A stretch of 64,000 nucleotides of DNA from Lagierella massiliensis (GCF_001407835.1 NZ_CYUO01000005.1:1-64000), one strand, 5' to 3'. Positions 1-8,998 are shown, counted from the stretch's first letter. The notes: a model not told the origin generated them from the letters alone. A program made the numbers and translations.

Positions 1-11
1 GGAGGTATTTA

Positions 12-83
12 ATGGGAGTAAACTTAAGAGGAAGAAGCTTTTTATAATTATAAGAGTACATAATAGAAGAAATTGAATATCTA
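12..83 (+). pseudogene. 5' end of ornithine carbamoyltransferase frame with two in-frame TAA codons
   Basis: A GGAGG ribosome site at 1-5 is correctly spaced from an ATG at 12. The frame reads MGVNLRGRSFL, the usual N-terminus of OTC, then TAA (45-47), Leu, TAA (51-53), Glu, Tyr and on through 83 directly into the OTC reading frame at 84 without any frame change. Lysine codons (AAA) would fit at both stop positions, so each stop is one A-to-T substitution away from an intact gene. This segment supplies the first helix of OTC and is the only one with a good ribosome site. Confidence 0.8.
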
Positions 84-1004
84 ATGAAGTTATCAGAAAA
101 CTTCAAAGATTTAAAACGTGCAGGAACACCACACAAGTACTTAGAAGGAAAGAACATAGTTCTTCTATTTGAAAAGACATCAACAAGAACAAGATGTTCC
201 TTTGAAGTAGCAGGATATGACCTTGGAATGGGAGTAACCTACCTTGACCCAGGCAGCTCACAAATGGGACACAAAGAAAGTATCAAAGATACAGCAAGAG
301 TACTTGGAAGAATGTATGACGGAATCGAATACAGAGGATTCTCACAAGAATTAGTAGAAGACCTTGCAAAATATTCAGGAGTGCCAGTATGGAACGGTTT
401 AACAGACAAATTCCATCCAACACAAATGATAGCAGACTTCCTAACAGTAAAAGAGAACTTCGGATACCTAAAAGGACTTAAATTCGTATACCTTGGAGAT
501 GCAAGAAACAACGTAGCAAACTCACTAATGATAGTATCAGCAAAATTAGGAGTAAACTTCGTAGGATGCTGTCCAGAAAAATTAAAACCAGAAGAAAGTC
601 TAATAGAAGAAGCAAAGAAGATAGCAAAAGAAAACGGATGTACAATAGAATTTGAAACAGACGTAAAGAAAGCAACAAAAGATGCACACGTTCTATACAC
701 AGACATCTGGGTATCAATGGGAGAACCAGCAGAAATTTGGGAACAAAGAATAAACCAACTAAAAGCATACCAAGTAAACAAAGAAGTTATGGAAAACGCA
801 AACGAAGAAGCAATCTTCTTACACTGCCTACCATCATTCCATAACCTTGAAACAACAACAGCAGTAAAAGTAAATGATCAATTTAACATTCCAGAAATGG
901 AAGTAACAGACGAAGTATTTGAATCAGCAAAATCTAAAGTAATGGATCAAGCTGAAAATAGAATGCATACAATAAAAGCAGTAATGTATGCAACATTAAA
1001 ATAA
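84..1004 (+). CDS. argF: Ornithine carbamoyltransferase (5' end interrupted)
   Basis: Catalyses carbamoyl phosphate + ornithine to citrulline, or the reverse in arginine catabolism; cytosolic. The carbamoyl-phosphate motif STRTR lies at residues 33-37, HPTQ at 111-114 and HCLP at 247-250 of this frame, so both domains are complete. The 306-aa frame is about 25 residues short because the true start at 12 is cut off by two in-frame stops; the ATG at 84 has only a weak ribosome site. The catalytic body looks well conserved, so the lesion is either recent, a sequence error, or the gene is read from 84. It lies 44 bp upstream of an amidinotransferase gene, which suggests a role in arginine or ornithine metabolism (arcB-like) rather than biosynthesis alone. 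Confidence 0.85.
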   Translation: MKLSENFKDLKRAGTPHKYLEGKNIVLLFEKTSTRTRCSFEVAGYDLGMGVTYLDPGSSQMGHKESIKDTARVLGRMYDGIEYRGFSQELVEDLAKYSGVPVWNGLTDKFHPTQMIADFLTVKENFGYLKGLKFVYLGDARNNVANSLMIVSAKLGVNFVGCCPEKLKPEESLIEEAKKIAKENGCTIEFETDVKKATKDAHVLYTDIWVSMGEPAEIWEQRINQLKAYQVNKEVMENANEEAIFLHCLPSFHNLETTTAVKVNDQFNIPEMEVTDEVFESAKSKVMDQAENRMHTIKAVMYATLK

Positions 1005-1048
1005 GGTAATAATTGCATAGCAATTAAATATAAAATAGGAGGAACAAA

Positions 1049-2206
1049 ATGAAAATAGTTAATTCATGGAACGACTTTGACCCTTTAAAAAGAGTTATAG
1101 TAGGTAGAGCAGATAATTGTTGTATTTCACCTTCAGAACCAGCTTCTGAAGCTAAAGTACCACTAGACAGCCCAATGAGAGGTATGACAGGCCCAAGACC
1201 ATTGGACACAGTTGAAAAAGCAAATGCACAACTTGATAATTTAGTAAAAGTATTAGAAGATCATGGTGTTACAGTAGATAGACCAGAACCACTACAATTT
1301 AACCAAGCTATAGTAACTCCATTCTTTATGACAGGTTCTCAATTTGGCTGTATGCCACCAAGAGACGTATTACTTACTATTGGTAGCGATATAATCTGTG
1401 CATCTATGTCATTTAGATCAAGATTCTTTGAACATTATTGCTATCATAAAAACCTTCGTGAATATTTCGAAAAGGACCCAGAATTTAGATGGTTCTACGG
1501 ACCAAGACCACAATTAAGTGACGAAAGTTACGATATGCACTACTGGGACGACGTAGATGGACACCCAGTTACTGAAGAAATATTACTTGAAAGAACTGCT
1601 AACTTAGAAATGGTTACTAAAGAACACGAAATTCTATTTGACGCAGCAGATGTTATGAGACTTGGTAAAGACTTATTCATCCAAAAAGGTTTAACAACTA
1701 ACTGGAAGGCTATGGAATGGTTAAGAAGAATGTACCCTGATTTCAGAGTTCACTCACTAAACTTCCCTGGCGACCCATACCCAATCCACATTGACGCTAC
1801 ATTTGTACCATTAAGACCGGGTCTAATTATAAATAACCCACATAGAAGATTACCTGAAGAACAAAGAAAGATTTTCGAAGCTAACGATTGGGAAATTGTT
1901 GACGCAGCAATGCCAGCTCACAAGGAACCACCAGAATTATGTTACTCAAGTGTATGGCTATCAATGAACTGCTTAGTTCTTGACCACAACACAGTAATAG
2001 TAGAAGCTTCTGAAACTGCACAATGTGAACAAATGGATAAATTAGGTATGAACGTAATACCTGTACCATTTAGAGATGCATATCCATTTGGTGGAGGATT
2101 ACACTGTGCTACAGCTGACGTTTACCGTGAAGGAGAATGTCAAGATTACTTCCCTAACCAAGTTGAAGATCCTACTCTTATCACTTACGCAGACAAGAGA
2201 TGGTAA
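1049..2206 (+). CDS. Glycine amidinotransferase-like enzyme (AGAT family)
   Basis: Member of the guanidino-group-modifying superfamily, closest by eye to L-arginine:glycine amidinotransferase. The catalytic residues are visible: Asp in FDAAD (about 197-201), His247 in PIHIDATF and nucleophile Cys353 in GGGLHCAT. Family members transfer an amidino group from arginine to an amine acceptor and release ornithine. The acceptor here cannot be read from sequence. Length 385 aa is normal, and the start follows AGGAGG. The OTC gene upstream could take up or make ornithine, and a sodium symporter follows. Arginine deiminase is a superfamily relative, but the N-terminal WDPL-type region and GGGLHC end match AGAT better. 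Confidence 0.8.
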   Translation: MKIVNSWNDFDPLKRVIVGRADNCCISPSEPASEAKVPLDSPMRGMTGPRPLDTVEKANAQLDNLVKVLEDHGVTVDRPEPLQFNQAIVTPFFMTGSQFGCMPPRDVLLTIGSDIICASMSFRSRFFEHYCYHKNLREYFEKDPEFRWFYGPRPQLSDESYDMHYWDDVDGHPVTEEILLERTANLEMVTKEHEILFDAADVMRLGKDLFIQKGLTTNWKAMEWLRRMYPDFRVHSLNFPGDPYPIHIDATFVPLRPGLIINNPHRRLPEEQRKIFEANDWEIVDAAMPAHKEPPELCYSSVWLSMNCLVLDHNTVIVEASETAQCEQMDKLGMNVIPVPFRDAYPFGGGLHCATADVYREGECQDYFPNQVEDPTLITYADKRW

Positions 2207-2222
2207 TTCATTAGTTAAAAAC

Positions 2223-2252
2223 AAAGCTGTTACAAGAAATTGTAACAGCTTT
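2223..2252 (+). terminator. Hairpin after the amidinotransferase gene
   Basis: A perfect 12-bp inverted repeat (AAAGCTGTTACA / TGTAACAGCTTT) with a 6-nt loop. The T-run after it is short, so termination may be partial, allowing read-through into the symporter genes. Confidence 0.6.
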
Positions 2253-2297
2253 ACTTTAACAGAAAAAAATTAAAATAAACCTTTCAAGGAGGTAATT

Positions 2298-2411
2298 ATG
2301 ACAAGTTCATGGGCAGTTAACTGCTTTATAATAGGAAGTATAATACTTTTGGTCTATCCTGCAATAACGTTTATCTACAGAGAGACCAAATCTAAAGGCA
2401 AAAAGAGGTAA
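2298..2411 (+). CDS. 37-aa symporter-associated small membrane protein
   Basis: An AAGGAGG site precedes ATG 2298. The product is one hydrophobic segment (about residues 8-26) followed by a basic tail ending KSKGKKR. The stop is 3 bp before the symporter ATG, so the two are translationally linked. Small single-span peptides encoded just upstream of sodium:solute or NSS symporters are known as symporter small accessory proteins; this fits that class by size, topology and position. Function is inferred only. Confidence 0.7.
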   Translation: MTSSWAVNCFIIGSIILLVYPAITFIYRETKSKGKKR

Positions 2412-2414
2412 TTT

Positions 2415-3911
2415 ATGGCTAATTGGATAATATTTATAGTGGCTTCATGTGTCCTAATTGGTGTAGGATACATGTCAGGAAGAAAAATACAAAAAGACCA
2501 AGTAGAGGGAGAAGGTTTTCTTCTGGGAGCAAAACAAATTGGACCGTTTATCGGTGCTGGAACATTAATGGCAACAGGATATAGCGGTTGGGGATTTATA
2601 GGTTCTCCTGGTACTGCATATGCCTATGGAACAATTGAGCTATTGGCAAACTTTTTCTTTGCACCTGCAATAACCTTTGGTACACTTTGGTTTGCAAATT
2701 ACATGAGAAAAAATGCAGAATCCATGGGTGGACTTACCGTACCAGAGTATCTATCAAAGATACATAGAGGTACAGAAGCAGAACAAAGAAGAGTACACTT
2801 GTTAGCAGGATTTGCTACACTTATGTTCTTAACTGTATATATAGTTGGACAAATCAGAGCTGTCGGCCTTGTCGCATCAAAATGGCTTGGAGTATCTGAA
2901 GCTATAGCAGCAACAATATTGTTATTAGTAGTAATCATATTCACTATGCAAGGTGGACTTTTAGCGGTAGCTATAACAGATACAATCATGTGTGTAGGAA
3001 TGTTGGTTTCAGCAGTTATAGTAATAACAGTTATAAAACAAGATATTTCTATAATGGAACTTATTGATAAATTAGGTGAAATAGATCCTAAAATAACAAA
3101 CCCTGTTACATCAGTACCTTATGGACGTAGCAAATACCAGGTATTTTTAGTATTTATCTATGCCTTGTTATTTACAACAACACTTCCATATATGTCAGTA
3201 AGATTTCTGTCATTGAAAGAAGATTTAAAAGTTCATAAAATGGCTCTATATATGGCACCTATGGGACTAATACTTAGTTTTATTCCTATGGTAGGTCTTT
3301 ATATGAGATATAAAAATCCTGGACTTGACAATCCAGATGCAGCAATGCCAGTATTTCTAAACACCTATGTACACCCTGCAATAGGTGGTGTAATAACACT
3401 ATTCATACTATTTGCGATGCTATCAACAATTAGTTCAGTATTACAAACACAGGCATCAGCTTTATCTCACGATATGTATGTTTCAATAAAGAAAAAAATG
3501 CATCCAAAAGGAGATAAATTCAACAGACTTATGGTGCTTGTAATAGCGTTAGTATCTTTATGGTTAACATTCGTTGCACCACAAGGTATGTTAAATCAAA
3601 TAGCATATATAGGAACAGGTGGTCTTATAGCAATGTTCTTAGGACCTACAATTGTACAAATTTTCATAAAAGCTAATGCTAAGACATGTTTTGTTTCAAT
3701 GCTTGCAGGACTTATTACAAACGTAGTATTAGTATTAGGTGTAAATACAGGTTGGGTAGAAGCTCCAATTCTTGGAGGACTTGCTTCAGCAGTTGTATAT
3801 GCAGTTATGGGATATATAACAAATGGAAATAAGAGAATACCTGATGGTTACAGTGAAAAGAAGGTACAAGCAGCTCTTGACGATGCAAAGATCCAAGAAG
3901 AACTAAACTAA
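2415..3911 (+). CDS. Sodium:solute symporter family protein
   Basis: A 498-aa polytopic membrane protein with about 13 hydrophobic segments. It resembles the SSS family (PutP/PanF/SglT type): N-terminal GYMSGRK, ATGYSGWGFIGSPG in the region of TM2 and an SSVLQTQASALSHD segment in the region that lines the sodium site. It should import a small organic solute with Na+. The substrate is not evident; the neighbours (amidinotransferase, OTC) suggest a guanidino compound, amino acid or related amine. It forms a unit with the 37-aa gene upstream and ends at a strong terminator. Confidence 0.85.
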   Translation: MANWIIFIVASCVLIGVGYMSGRKIQKDQVEGEGFLLGAKQIGPFIGAGTLMATGYSGWGFIGSPGTAYAYGTIELLANFFFAPAITFGTLWFANYMRKNAESMGGLTVPEYLSKIHRGTEAEQRRVHLLAGFATLMFLTVYIVGQIRAVGLVASKWLGVSEAIAATILLLVVIIFTMQGGLLAVAITDTIMCVGMLVSAVIVITVIKQDISIMELIDKLGEIDPKITNPVTSVPYGRSKYQVFLVFIYALLFTTTLPYMSVRFLSLKEDLKVHKMALYMAPMGLILSFIPMVGLYMRYKNPGLDNPDAAMPVFLNTYVHPAIGGVITLFILFAMLSTISSVLQTQASALSHDMYVSIKKKMHPKGDKFNRLMVLVIALVSLWLTFVAPQGMLNQIAYIGTGGLIAMFLGPTIVQIFIKANAKTCFVSMLAGLITNVVLVLGVNTGWVEAPILGGLASAVVYAVMGYITNGNKRIPDGYSEKKVQAALDDAKIQEELN

Positions 3912-3941
3912 ACAACAATTCAAATATTTAAATAAACAAAG

Positions 3942-3977
3942 AAAGAGGAGTTCTATAACAATAGAATCTCCTCTTTT
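3942..3977. terminator. Bidirectional terminator between symporter and Crp-like gene
   Basis: Long inverted repeat AAAGAGGAG-TTCTA / TAGAATCTCCTCTTT with one bulged base, followed by TTTT on the plus side and preceded by an A-run, placed between convergent genes. Confidence 0.85.
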
Positions 3978-3994
3978 ATTCTTAAAAAAAGTGA

Positions 3995-4642
3995 TTAAAT
4001 TAAATCTTCAAGTAAATCTGGGCGTAAAACTTTTATATTAACACCATTTACTTTTATAATTCCCTCGCTCTCCATATATTTTAATTCTGTATTTAAACAA
4101 GATCTATTAACTCTTAAAAGGTCTGCAAGCATCTCTTGAGTTTTTGGAAGCTTTAAAGAATCTATTTCATCTATATGTAGAAGCCAATAGGCTATGCGTT
4201 GATTTATTTTGTAGTACTGGGTAGCACGAAGTACAAATTTATTGAAGCATAGATATTCGGAAACGAAAGCCAACACATTTTTCATAAGAATTGGATCCTT
4301 ATCTATTATTGGTTCAAGTTCATCAAAGGGAACAAAATAAACTTCTGATTTTTTCACTGCATATACATCATATGGAAAATTTGTATAGTTACCATAATGA
4401 AGATAAAAAGGAAAAGCGTCTCCTTCACTATAGTAGGAAGAAACAATTTCCTTACCATTAATCATATATTCAGTTGTCTTTAAACATCCCTTCTTAATAA
4501 GTAATACGTATTTTAATGTTTCGTCATTTCTTATAGAAATATTCTTTGGTTCATAGTAATAAATTTGTGGATTTATATCCATAATCGCATTTTTACTATC
4601 TTCTGATATACCTTTAAATATTTTAAAATCCAATAAATCCAT
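3995..4642 (-). CDS. Crp/Fnr-family transcriptional regulator
   Basis: A 215-aa protein with an N-terminal cyclic-nucleotide-binding-like beta domain (about 20-110), a long dimer helix (about 110-145) and a C-terminal winged helix with the recognition region LPKTQEMLADLLRVNRSCLN (about 165-185). No cysteine cluster for an FNR-type iron-sulfur centre is seen. The gene faces the symporter operon, so it may control the amidinotransferase/OTC/symporter genes much as ArcR-type Crp proteins control arginine deiminase operons; that is inference. The ribosome site AAGGAGAG precedes the ATG. Confidence 0.85.
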   Translation of the reverse strand: MDLLDFKIFKGISEDSKNAIMDINPQIYYYEPKNISIRNDETLKYVLLIKKGCLKTTEYMINGKEIVSSYYSEGDAFPFYLHYGNYTNFPYDVYAVKKSEVYFVPFDELEPIIDKDPILMKNVLAFVSEYLCFNKFVLRATQYYKINQRIAYWLLHIDEIDSLKLPKTQEMLADLLRVNRSCLNTELKYMESEGIIKVNGVNIKVLRPDLLEDLI

Positions 4643-4664
4643 GAAACTCTCCTTATAAAATGTA

Positions 4665-4727
4665 ATTTCAATTAAATAATTCTTCAGCTAAATTGAAATA
4701 AAAATATTTATTGATTGTAAATTACAA
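4665..4727. promoter_or_regulatory. Inverted repeats in the crp-like gene upstream region
   Basis: In the 214-bp gap between the Crp-like gene and pepD (both minus strand) there is an ATTTCAATT / AATTGAAAT inverted repeat (4665-4673, 4691-4699) and a 13-bp palindrome TTGTAAATTACAA (4715-4727). Either could be an operator or a leader hairpin for the regulator gene. The first resembles repeats at 22524-22676. Nothing else is recognised up to 4856. Confidence 0.4.
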
Positions 4728-4856
4728 GACTGAAAACAATATTATTTGTTACTTTAAGTTTAACATATTACAGTTATAACTAAAAGAGTAAATAATAGTT
4801 GACAAAACATATTAGTAATATCAAATTATTAGCATTTTATAGAAGTAGACAGATAA

Positions 4857-6293
4857 TTATTCTTTCGTATTACTTAAAGTTGTAACAAGTTCTTTTAGAA
4901 ATATCCATACTCTCCTTACGGAATCAATACTAAGTCTTTCGTTTGGGGTGTGTACATCATGCATAGTCGGACCAAAACTTATCATATCTACATTTGGTAG
5001 ATGTTTTTTTAAGATTCCACATTCCAGACCACAGTGGATTGTGTGAACGGTTGGATTTGCATAGTATATTTTTTTGTAAACATCAACGGCAATGTTTTTT
5101 AAAGTAGAGTTCTCATCATGCTCCCAAACAGGATATCCACCATCATCAGTCAAAGTAAAACCAAATGCATTGACTATAGTTTCATAAGATATTCTATATT
5201 CATCAAGACATGACTGTACTGTTGAACGAAGAAGAGCTACAAGGGATATTTCGTCATCAGTTTGCCTTAATACACCATTTGAAATACTTGTTTGAACAAG
5301 ACCCTTAAACTCTGGATCCATATATATAACTTGGTCAGGAACAGAAATAAGACAATTTAAAACATCTACTTTACTTTTTTCGCTCCAAACCATGTCAAAG
5401 ACCTCTTCTTCTTTCTCAATATCTATCTTCATAAGAGGATCAGTTTTTCTATGTTCAAATTCTAAAACTCTTGCTCTTTTTTTTATTTCATCAATAGAGT
5501 TCTCATCAGTATAAAAATAGACTTTTGCATATGAAGGAATTGCATTTCTTTTGTAACCGGCATCTACATAAGCTATTTCAACATTTTTTAAATTATGAAG
5601 AAGTCTTGCCACAAACTTAATCGAGTTTGATCTGAAGTTTTCTATCTGCATACCAGAGTGTCCACCTTTTAATCCGTATATACGCATACAGTAGTGATCA
5701 CTAAGAGAAGGCTTTACAAAAGTAATCTTCTTTGTAGAAGTCATTGTAACAGCTCCAGCACAACCAACTAATAAATCACCCTCAAGCTCTCCATCCATAT
5801 TTATAAGATACTTGCCTTCTAAGTCAGAACCATCAACCTTGGAAGCTCCACCCATGCCGAGTTCTTCCATAGTTGTAAAAAGTATCTCTAAGTTTGAGTG
5901 GGGAATGTCCTTGCTATCTAAAAGAGCAAGACAGTAAGCAACAGCAATTCCGTTGTCAGCACCAAGAGTAGTCTTATCTGCACGAATCCATCCATCATCA
6001 ATCTTTAACTTCAGAGGATCCTTTAAGAAGTCATGTTTCGAATCTTCAGTCTTAACACAGACCATATCCATGTGACCCTGCAAGATAATGGTAGGACCAT
6101 CTTCAAGTCCCTCAGTTGCAGGTTTTTTTATGATTACATTGTATACTTCATCCCTCTTTGCATAAAGACCCCTCTCCTTTGCAAAGTTTAACATATACTC
6201 ACTTATTTCTTTTTCATTTTTTGAACCCCTTGGGATATTGCTTATCTCTTCAAACCAGTGTAGAACATCCCTTGGTTCCAATTCTTCAAACAT
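4857..6293 (-). CDS. pepD: Aminoacyl-histidine dipeptidase (M20 family)
   Basis: Cytosolic zinc/cobalt dipeptidase of 478 aa, the usual length for PepD (carnosinase-like). Metal and catalytic motifs are visible: QGHMDMV (about 70-76), DKTTLGADNG (about 109-118), MEELG with the catalytic/metal Glu pair (about 142-146) and the C-terminal GLECG and HTPNERLS segments. It cleaves Xaa-His and other dipeptides, supplying amino acids to an amino-acid fermenter. Transcribed alone from an upstream region shared with htrA; ribosome site TAGGAGAT. Confidence 0.93.
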   Translation of the reverse strand: MFEELEPRDVLHWFEEISNIPRGSKNEKEISEYMLNFAKERGLYAKRDEVYNVIIKKPATEGLEDGPTIILQGHMDMVCVKTEDSKHDFLKDPLKLKIDDGWIRADKTTLGADNGIAVAYCLALLDSKDIPHSNLEILFTTMEELGMGGASKVDGSDLEGKYLINMDGELEGDLLVGCAGAVTMTSTKKITFVKPSLSDHYCMRIYGLKGGHSGMQIENFRSNSIKFVARLLHNLKNVEIAYVDAGYKRNAIPSYAKVYFYTDENSIDEIKKRARVLEFEHRKTDPLMKIDIEKEEEVFDMVWSEKSKVDVLNCLISVPDQVIYMDPEFKGLVQTSISNGVLRQTDDEISLVALLRSTVQSCLDEYRISYETIVNAFGFTLTDDGGYPVWEHDENSTLKNIAVDVYKKIYYANPTVHTIHCGLECGILKKHLPNVDMISFGPTMHDVHTPNERLSIDSVRRVWIFLKELVTTLSNTKE

Positions 6294-6467
6294 ATTATCT
6301 CCTATATTTTAAATCTTTCAATACTATTGTACATCAACTTAATACATATGTTAAAAGTTATATTCTTCATAAATCAACAAAAGTGTAATAACCAGTAAAT
6401 TAGGGATATGTTTAAGGCAAGTTAAAGGTAGCTAATCTAAAATAAAGTCATAAAGAGGTGATAAAAA

Positions 6468-7751
6468 ATGAATGATGACAGATTCGAAAATAATGGATAC
6501 GAATCAGATAGCGAAAGAGATGAAAACAGATATTATTACAATGGCGGAGGCTATGATTATTATAATGGAAACTATAGAGAAGCCTCTCCTTCAATGGACG
6601 ATATTAAAAAAGTTGTAAGAGATGAAGTAAAAAGAGTTCCTCAAAAAAAGACTCCATGGCTTAGAATAATTATTATTACACTTTTATTCTCTGTGCTTTC
6701 ATCAATGGCTACTGCAGTCAAGGTGAAAGACATTGTGGAAGCTGAATATGGAAGAGAAAGTCAAAAAACTACTTCTGCAAAGACCACAATAAATGTAAAA
6801 GGCGATGAAAATGTAGAAAACGCAGTTGCAAAGAAAGCTATTCCTTCAGTTGTAGGTATCACAACAGTAACTCAATCAAACGACATATTCAATTTAAACA
6901 AATATGTTCAAGGAGTTGGGTCAGGTGTAATAGTAAGTTCAGATGGATACATTCTTACAAATTCCCATGTGGTTGGAAATGGAAATGCAAAAGAGATGAA
7001 TGTAATATTTAGCAATGGAGAAAAGACTCCAGGAAAACTTATCTGGCAGGACGAAAGCTTGGACTTAGCTGTAATAAAAGTTGAAAAGACAGGACTTCCT
7101 GTAATGGACATCGGCGACTCAGACAAAGTATCAGTTGGAGACAAGGCAATAGCAATTGGAAACCCTCTTGGACTTGACCTACAATCTACACTAACTTCTG
7201 GATACATCTCAGGACTTAATAGAACGATAAATATGGAAAATGGAGCGTCAATGGACGGACTTATCCAAACGGATGCAGCTATAAACGGAGGAAACTCTGG
7301 AGGAGCACTTTTAAACGCAAAAGGTGAGCTAATAGGGATAAACACTGCAAAGGCAAGTGGCGGTGAAGGAATTGGTTTCGCTATACCAATTAATATTGCA
7401 AAGACAATCGTTAACGAAATAAAAGAAAAGGGTAACTTCGACACAGTTAAACTTGGAATACAAGGTGTAGACTTGAAAATATATGAAAAGTACTTCCAAG
7501 TTGAAACAGGAGCAGAAAACGGTGCAGTAGTAATTAAAGTTGAACCTACATCACCTGCAGGAAAAGCTGGACTTCAAGCAAATGATATAATTTTAAAACT
7601 TGGCGACAAAGAGGTAAGTGGAATGAATGACATTAGAAAAGCACTTATAAACTATAGAATTGGCGATGAAGTTGAGCTTGAAATATTAAGAAATGGAAAG
7701 AACGAAAAAGTAAAATTAAAGTTTGAAGAATTTACACAAACTGAAAATTAG
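6468..7751 (+). CDS. htrA: HtrA/DegP-like membrane-anchored serine protease
   Basis: 427 aa: a Gly/Tyr/Asn-rich acidic cytoplasmic N-terminus (1-60), one membrane span (about 64-81), a trypsin-like protease domain (about 118-310) and a C-terminal PDZ domain (about 325-420). The catalytic triad is His167 (TNSHVV), Asp199 (DLAVIKV) and Ser277 (NGGNSGG). Extracytoplasmic quality control of misfolded or secreted proteins is the family role. Monocistronic, closed by a terminator. The tyrosine-rich N-terminal tail is longer than in many homologues. Confidence 0.93.
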   Translation: MNDDRFENNGYESDSERDENRYYYNGGGYDYYNGNYREASPSMDDIKKVVRDEVKRVPQKKTPWLRIIIITLLFSVLSSMATAVKVKDIVEAEYGRESQKTTSAKTTINVKGDENVENAVAKKAIPSVVGITTVTQSNDIFNLNKYVQGVGSGVIVSSDGYILTNSHVVGNGNAKEMNVIFSNGEKTPGKLIWQDESLDLAVIKVEKTGLPVMDIGDSDKVSVGDKAIAIGNPLGLDLQSTLTSGYISGLNRTINMENGASMDGLIQTDAAINGGNSGGALLNAKGELIGINTAKASGGEGIGFAIPINIAKTIVNEIKEKGNFDTVKLGIQGVDLKIYEKYFQVETGAENGAVVIKVEPTSPAGKAGLQANDIILKLGDKEVSGMNDIRKALINYRIGDEVELEILRNGKNEKVKLKFEEFTQTEN

Positions 7752-7752
7752 A

Positions 7753-7780
7753 AAAAGGGCGTAGAGATACGCTCTTTTTT
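7753..7780 (+). terminator. Terminator after htrA
   Basis: Stem AAAGGGCGTA / TACGCTCTTT with GAGA loop, followed by six T. Confidence 0.85.
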
Positions 7781-7802
7781 AGGAATTTTTTTAAAATTAA
7801 GA

Positions 7803-7808
7803 TATAAT
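7803..7808 (+). promoter_or_regulatory. -10 box (TATAAT) of apbE
   Basis: TATAAT lies 17 bp before the apbE start codon and directly abuts the GGGAGGTG ribosome site. No convincing -35 box is seen, and the leader would be very short, so this is tentative. Confidence 0.35.
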
Positions 7809-7825
7809 TAAAGGGAGGTGAATTT

Positions 7826-8953
7826 ATGAAAAGAAAAATAATATCATTATTAATGATTTTTGTATTTGTACTTACATCATGTAAAAATAATCAAGATAAT
7901 GTTAATCAAAGTGAAGATAATCAAAAAGAAACTACTCAAAATATTGCTACAAAAGATAATACTGAAATAGAATACGAAAAATATTCAGATACATTTTTTG
8001 ACGTGTTTGACACAATAATAAGCTTTACTGCATATACACAGGACAAAGAAGAATATGATAAGTATTATACAGTAGTTAAGTCAGAATTTGAAAGACTTCA
8101 TAAACTCTACACACATTTTGATGAGTACGAAGGAATAAATAACGTCAAGACCATTAACGATAATGCAGGAGTAGAACCAGTTAAGGTGGACAAAGATCTT
8201 TTTGACCTTATAAAATTTTCAAAAGAGATGACAGAAAAATACTCAGATAAAACAGACATGGCGTTTGGCCCAGTTTTAGATGTGTGGCATAATTATAGAG
8301 AAGAAGGAATGAAAAACCCAGACAGTGCAAAAGTTCCTACAGAAGAAGAATTGAAGAACGCTTCTACACATACCGATATCAAAAAGGTAATTTTAAACGA
8401 AGAGGACCAAACAGTATTCTTAGAAGAAAAGGGAATGGCACTTGACCTTGGTGCAACATCAAAAGGCTTTGCCTCACAAATCGTTATGGATAAAGTAAAA
8501 GAAGCAGGATGTAAGTATGCCATCCTTTCAGCAGGAGGAAATATTATTGCACTTGAACGACCAAACATTGAAGGTAGAGATAAATGGGCAATAGGAGTTC
8601 AAGATCCAGATGTTGAAGGAGAAGAAGAAAAACAACCAATAGAGATAATTCGAGGAAATAACCTCTCTATAGTTACAAGTGGAGACTATCAAAGATTCTA
8701 TACAGTTGATGGAAAAAGATACGCTCATATAATTGATCCAGAAACCCTACAACCGGCAGAAAAATTTAAATCAGTAACCATAATTACAAAAGATAGCGGT
8801 CTTGCAGACTATCTTTCAACAACACTTTTTATATTAGACCAGGAAAAAGGGCTTGAATTGTTGAACAAATTTGAAGATGCTGAAGCTATGTGGGTTGACA
8901 AAGATGGAAATATAAAACAGACAGAAGGATTTAAAGAATATACAAAAAATTAG
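7826..8953 (+). CDS. apbE: FAD:protein FMN transferase lipoprotein
   Basis: A 375-aa lipoprotein: signal peptide with lipobox LTSC (Cys19) then an Asn/Gln/Glu-rich linker. The ApbE domain carries TSKGFAS (about 213), AILSAGGN (about 233) and the SGDYQRF...HIIDP region (about 293-312). The enzyme attaches FMN covalently to threonine of extracytoplasmic flavoproteins such as RnfG/NqrC subunits. No target protein is encoded in this window. Transcribed alone. Confidence 0.92.
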   Translation: MKRKIISLLMIFVFVLTSCKNNQDNVNQSEDNQKETTQNIATKDNTEIEYEKYSDTFFDVFDTIISFTAYTQDKEEYDKYYTVVKSEFERLHKLYTHFDEYEGINNVKTINDNAGVEPVKVDKDLFDLIKFSKEMTEKYSDKTDMAFGPVLDVWHNYREEGMKNPDSAKVPTEEELKNASTHTDIKKVILNEEDQTVFLEEKGMALDLGATSKGFASQIVMDKVKEAGCKYAILSAGGNIIALERPNIEGRDKWAIGVQDPDVEGEEEKQPIEIIRGNNLSIVTSGDYQRFYTVDGKRYAHIIDPETLQPAEKFKSVTIITKDSGLADYLSTTLFILDQEKGLELLNKFEDAEAMWVDKDGNIKQTEGFKEYTKN

Positions 8954-8971
8954 AGGCTTAGCCTCTTTTTT
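8952..8971 (+). terminator. Terminator after apbE
   Basis: AGAGGC-TTA-GCCTCT hairpin overlapping the stop codon, followed by a T-run. Confidence 0.85.
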
Positions 8972-8998
8972 GTTGGAAGAAAAAAGCTTTTGAGGTTT

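Noticed and set aside
12-83. Genetic code with TAA reassigned to lysine
   Set aside because: TAA ends many neighbouring genes at the expected positions, often just before terminators.
239-781. 180-aa frame on the minus strand inside the OTC gene
   Set aside because: Antisense shadow of a well-conserved gene; no ribosome site or recognisable product.
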